DNA of 64,000 nucleotides, from positions 7,197,501 through 7,261,500 of the forward strand of contig NZ_JAPEMB010000001.1 of assembly GCF_026343125.1 (NCBI RefSeq). Direction: 5' to 3'. The stretch comes from Streptomyces sp. NBC_00094 (lineage in GTDB: Bacteria > Actinomycetota > Actinomycetes > Streptomycetales > Streptomycetaceae). Position numbers and translations under genes: made by a program. The notes below the pieces were generated by a model that ran no database searches, was not told where the DNA came from, and worked only from the letters and a program-made list of their open reading frames with translations. Of the stretch, positions 60,870-64,000 are shown one piece after another (positions within the stretch are counted from its first letter, which is position 1; every line of letters starts with the position of its first letter).

Positions 60870-61502
60870 ATGGACGCGACCGCCATCGCCCGAAACCAGG
60901 AGCTCCAGCGCCAGTGGTACGGGGCTCCGCTCGGCGAGCTCTGCCGGGACATCTGCGACCGATTCGGAATGACCCAGACCGGGCTCGCGGAGACCCTGGG
61001 GATCTCGCCCGCCATGCTCAGCCTCGTCATGCGGGGCCGGCGCGCCCGGATCGCCAACCCCGACGCGGCGGCCCGCCTCTCGGCCGTCCTCCACCTCACC
61101 CAGGAGGTGCGCGCCGGAGCCGTACCGGCCGGGGACGCCCCTCGGGCCCTCGCCGAGATCAGCGCGAGCAGGACCCCGGGCCAGGACTCGATGGGCGCCG
61201 CCGTGACCCAGTACTCCGCGGGTGGCACCCCCTCGGCCGTCCCCGCCCCCGCCCCCGCCCCCGCCTCCGCCCCTGACTCCGTCGCCGACCCCGACCTGCG
61301 CTTCGCCCTGCGCCTGCGCGATCTGCTCACCACCCGCGCGAGCGCCGTCGACATCCTCGCCGCGGCCGCGCTCCTCGACGCGGACCACCCGGGCCTCGCC
61401 GAGGTCCTCCGCGTCTGCGGCGCGGGCCGCACGGACGAGGCCGTCGCACTGGTCCGCGCTTCGGGTCAGGGGCCGGGGCGTGGTCCTGGAGACACCCCTT
61501 AG
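60870..61502 (+). CDS. HTH transcriptional regulator
   Basis: A 210-residue protein. The N-terminal helix-turn-helix of XRE type is CDRFGMTQTGLAETLGIS, with the recognition helix ending at PAMLSLVMRGRR. An Ala/Pro repeat (PAPAPAPASAP) links to a C-terminal helical region (LRFALRLRDLLTTRASAVDI). No ligand domain is recognised. It is probably made from a leaderless mRNA under a promoter overlapped by a palindrome, suggesting self-repression. Convergent to the LysR gene, with a shared terminator. Confidence 0.82.
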   Translation: MDATAIARNQELQRQWYGAPLGELCRDICDRFGMTQTGLAETLGISPAMLSLVMRGRRARIANPDAAARLSAVLHLTQEVRAGAVPAGDAPRALAEISASRTPGQDSMGAAVTQYSAGGTPSAVPAPAPAPASAPDSVADPDLRFALRLRDLLTTRASAVDILAAAALLDADHPGLAEVLRVCGAGRTDEAVALVRASGQGPGRGPGDTP

Positions 61503-61519
61503 GGGGTGTCACACGCCCC
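61475..61519. terminator. bidirectional terminator between HTH and LysR genes
   Basis: An inner 8-bp stem (61491-61498 with 61503-61510) and an outer 8-bp stem (61475-61482 with 61512-61519). It overlaps the ends of both convergent genes. Confidence 0.75.
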
Positions 61520-62396
61520 GGCGGGAGGCGAGGAGCACCCGCTGGAGCTCCCGCGCCGCCCTCGGCGGCGCCACGTCGCTGCGGTGGGCCAGGGCGATGG
61601 TGCGGCGCAGGCCCGGACGGGCGAGGGCCGTCACCCGGAGGTCGCGGCCGGCCCGGGCCGCGACCATCGCCGGGACGACCGCGAGGCCGAGCCCCGCCCG
61701 GACGAAACCGAGCACCGCGTCCAGCTCCCCGCCCTCGACCGTGAACGTGGGCTCGAAACCCTCCGCCCGGCAGGCCGCCACGGTCAGTTCCCGCAGGTCG
61801 TAGCCGTGCCGGAACATCACGAGCGGCTGGTCCCGCAGGTCCTTGATCCGCACCGGGCGCCCCGGCGCCGGCGCCGCGGCGGACGAGACCACCACCAGGT
61901 CCTCCCGGAGCAGCTCCACCGTCGTCAGCGCCGGTGACGGCGTCGGCAGAGGCAGCACGACGAGCGCCAGGTCGAGCGCCCCGCGCGCCAGCTCCCGTAC
62001 GAGATCGTGCGAGCCGCCCTCCTCGATGAGGAGCTCGATCCCGGGGTGCAGGTCGTGGAAGGCGCGCAGGACGTCCGGAAGGAGTCCGGTGCAGAGACTC
62101 GGCGTCGCGCCGAGCCGCACCCGGCCCCGCTTGAGCTGGGCCAGCTCCTGCACCTCCAGCCGGGCCGTCTCCGTGTCCGCGAGGATCCGGCGGGCGAGCG
62201 GGAGCAGCGCCTCCCCCGCGTCGGTGAGCGTGATGTTCCCCCGAGCCCGGCTGAACAGCTCCGCGCCCAACTCCCCTTCCAGGGCCTTGATCTGCTGGGA
62301 GAGCGAGGGCTGCGAGACGTGCACGCGCTCGGCGGCCCGGGTGAAGTGACGGGTCTCGGCCACGGCGACGAAGTAGAGGAGCTGCTGGAACTGCAT
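61509..62396 (-). CDS. LysR-family transcriptional regulator
   Basis: A 295-residue regulator. The N-terminal helix-turn-helix is FTRAAERVHVSQPSLSQQIK, followed by the linker helix and a C-terminal periplasmic-binding-like effector domain (VRLGATPSLCTGLLPDVL, MFRHGYDLREL, GAGLGLAVVP-like stretch). ATG at 62396 starts MQFQQLLYF as in homologues. A LysR-type palindrome lies 22 bp upstream, between this gene and the divergent succinate dehydrogenase operon. It probably controls that operon and itself. Confidence 0.92.
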   Translation of the reverse strand: MQFQQLLYFVAVAETRHFTRAAERVHVSQPSLSQQIKALEGELGAELFSRARGNITLTDAGEALLPLARRILADTETARLEVQELAQLKRGRVRLGATPSLCTGLLPDVLRAFHDLHPGIELLIEEGGSHDLVRELARGALDLALVVLPLPTPSPALTTVELLREDLVVVSSAAAPAPGRPVRIKDLRDQPLVMFRHGYDLRELTVAACRAEGFEPTFTVEGGELDAVLGFVRAGLGLAVVPAMVAARAGRDLRVTALARPGLRRTIALAHRSDVAPPRAARELQRVLLASRRGV

Positions 62397-62418
62397 GTCC
62401 CCAGCGTAGGCGACATGC

Positions 62419-62433
62419 ATAGGAAACACCTAT
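62419..62433. promoter_or_regulatory. LysR-type binding box
   Basis: ATAGG-AAACA-CCTAT is a T-N11-A palindrome of LysR type. It is 22 bp from the LysR start and 60 bp from the sdh start, the expected place for a regulator that controls both. Confidence 0.7.
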
Positions 62434-62479
62434 CGAGATCAGCCGCACCATGTCTTGGACCTCTCGGGTCGTTCGGCCC

Positions 62480-62485
62480 TAGCGT
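62480..62485 (+). promoter_or_regulatory. -10 box of the succinate dehydrogenase operon
   Basis: TAGCGT, seven bases before the ATG at 62493, with TTGGAC (62455-62460) 19 bp upstream as a possible -35. GGGAGC lies directly before the ATG, too near for a good ribosome site; the transcript may be leaderless. Confidence 0.5.
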
Positions 62486-62492
62486 CGGGAGC

Positions 62493-63218
62493 ATGGCTCT
62501 GGCACCCACGAGGGACCGGACGACGCGCCGCCCGCCGTCCCCCACACCGTCACGCGGATTCCTGTCATCGACCCTCGGCAAGAAGACGGTCATGGCCGTG
62601 AGCGGGCTGATCATGCTCGGCTATCTCGTCGCCCATGTCGCCGGCAACCTGAAGGTCTTCTTCGGCCCCGAGGAGTTCAACGCCTACGGCCACTGGCTCC
62701 GGGTCATGGGCGCTCCCGTCCTGCACCACGAGTGGGCCCTGTGGCTCGTCCGGATCGTGCTCCTCGCCGCCGTCGGCGCCCACGTCGTCTCCGCGTACCA
62801 GCTCAGCCGCCGCGACGTGAAGGCCCGCCCCACCGCGTACGTCCACCGCCGCAGGCGCGCCTCGTACGCCACCCGCACCATGCGCTGGGGCGGCATCATC
62901 CTCGCCCTCTTCATCGTCTGGCACCTCCTCGACCTGACCACCGGCACCGTCCACTCCGGCGGCTTCGAGGAGGGCAAGCCCTACCAGAACGTCGTCGACA
63001 CCTTCTCCACCTGGTACGGCAACGTCATCTACATCGTCGCCATGCTCGCCGTCGGCCTCCATGTCCGCCACGGCTTCTGGAGCGCCGCCCAGACCCTCGG
63101 CGTCGGCAACGCCCGCCGCGAGCGGCTCCTCAGGGCCGCGGCCAACGCCCTCGCGCTCGTCCTGACCGCGGGCTTCGTCTCCGTACCCGTCGGCGTCATG
63201 ACCGGATTGGTGAGCTGA
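62493..63218 (+). CDS. succinate dehydrogenase cytochrome b subunit
   Basis: A 241-residue membrane subunit of a fused cytochrome b558-type succinate dehydrogenase or fumarate reductase. It has about five transmembrane segments; the first is at KKTVMAVSGLIMLGYLVAHV. His residues in the helices (LVAHVAGNLKVF, APVLHHEWALW, VWHLLDL, GLHVRHGFW) are candidate heme ligands. It anchors the flavoprotein and iron-sulfur subunits and passes electrons to quinone. The flavoprotein gene follows after 3 bp. The ATG at 62493 starts a Thr/Pro/Arg-rich N-tail; homology begins near TLGKKTVMAVSG. Confidence 0.9.
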   Translation: MALAPTRDRTTRRPPSPTPSRGFLSSTLGKKTVMAVSGLIMLGYLVAHVAGNLKVFFGPEEFNAYGHWLRVMGAPVLHHEWALWLVRIVLLAAVGAHVVSAYQLSRRDVKARPTAYVHRRRRASYATRTMRWGGIILALFIVWHLLDLTTGTVHSGGFEEGKPYQNVVDTFSTWYGNVIYIVAMLAVGLHVRHGFWSAAQTLGVGNARRERLLRAAANALALVLTAGFVSVPVGVMTGLVS

Positions 63219-63221
63219 CCC

Positions 63222-64000
<779 letters not shown>

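Overview
The window is high-GC actinobacterial DNA, almost certainly a Streptomyces chromosome. The evidence is strong G/C bias at third codon positions, frequent GTG starts, ATGA/GTGA stop-start couplings, leaderless promoters, an AfsR/SARP-type giant regulator, a WS/DGAT acyltransferase, a SpoIIE-type phosphatase, a class F sortase and a PAS-GGDEF-EAL protein. I saw no tRNA, rRNA, CRISPR array, insertion sequence or prophage. The left edge lies just downstream of a thiolase gene and the right edge cuts a succinate dehydrogenase flavoprotein gene.

Layout. 0-6.7 kb is an acyl-CoA/alcohol catabolic cluster: thiolase and acyl-CoA dehydrogenase on the minus strand, then a Zn-ribbon/OB-fold DUF35 protein, 3-hydroxyacyl-CoA dehydrogenase, aldehyde dehydrogenase and Zn alcohol dehydrogenase on the plus strand. 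Two copies of a TAAGTTAAT-N6-TAAC motif lie in its intergenic regions. 6.8-13.8 kb holds a BTAD/ATPase regulator, then a TusA-like small protein without the usual Cys, translationally coupled to a secreted S8 peptidase. 14.0-23.3 kb is a complete ATP-dependent urea/guanidine assimilation locus: APC permease, TetR repressor, two DUF1989 proteins, urea (guanidine) carboxylase and allophanate hydrolase. A shared near-identical palindrome precedes both the permease and the enzyme operon, and no guanidine riboswitch is visible. 23.6-30.3 kb carries panD, a short GNAT, a secreted Rpf-like/LysM/M23 wall hydrolase, an EamA transporter, a FhuF-like 2Fe-2S protein, a Zn-ribbon SDR and an unrecognised 56-residue peptide gene enclosed by two strong terminators.

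30.3-42.8 kb: lipase maturation factor, DUF1990 and YndJ-like genes under twin 14-16 bp palindromes, a DUF6777-type lipoprotein, a PAS-GAF-PP2C-HATPase phosphatase, a WS/DGAT acyltransferase, a secreted TAP-type peptidase and an OmpR-type two-component system. 42.9-48.7 kb: an Fpg/Nei glycosylase, then a LytTR regulator, DUF485-like protein, ActP-like symporter and LytS-like kinase that form a nutrient-sensing and uptake module. A 35-bp triplicated stop/start junction sits before the kinase. 48.9-56.4 kb is a cell-surface region: ECF sigma factor and thioesterase, CapA-like lipoprotein, polysaccharide deacetylase, class F sortase, two paralogous secreted proteins with a common C-terminal anchor signature, and a DUF4239 membrane protein with a proline-rich partner. 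57.1-64 kb: a methyltransferase coupled to a c-di-GMP enzyme, a lipoprotein, a probably autoregulated HTH protein, a LysR regulator and the start of a succinate dehydrogenase operon.

The most promising leads are the TetR-palindrome-controlled carboxyguanidine pathway, the possible non-LPXTG sortase signal shared by two sortase neighbours, the terminator-bounded 56-residue peptide gene, the self-propagating mini-cistron repeat, and the shared motif in the catabolic cluster.
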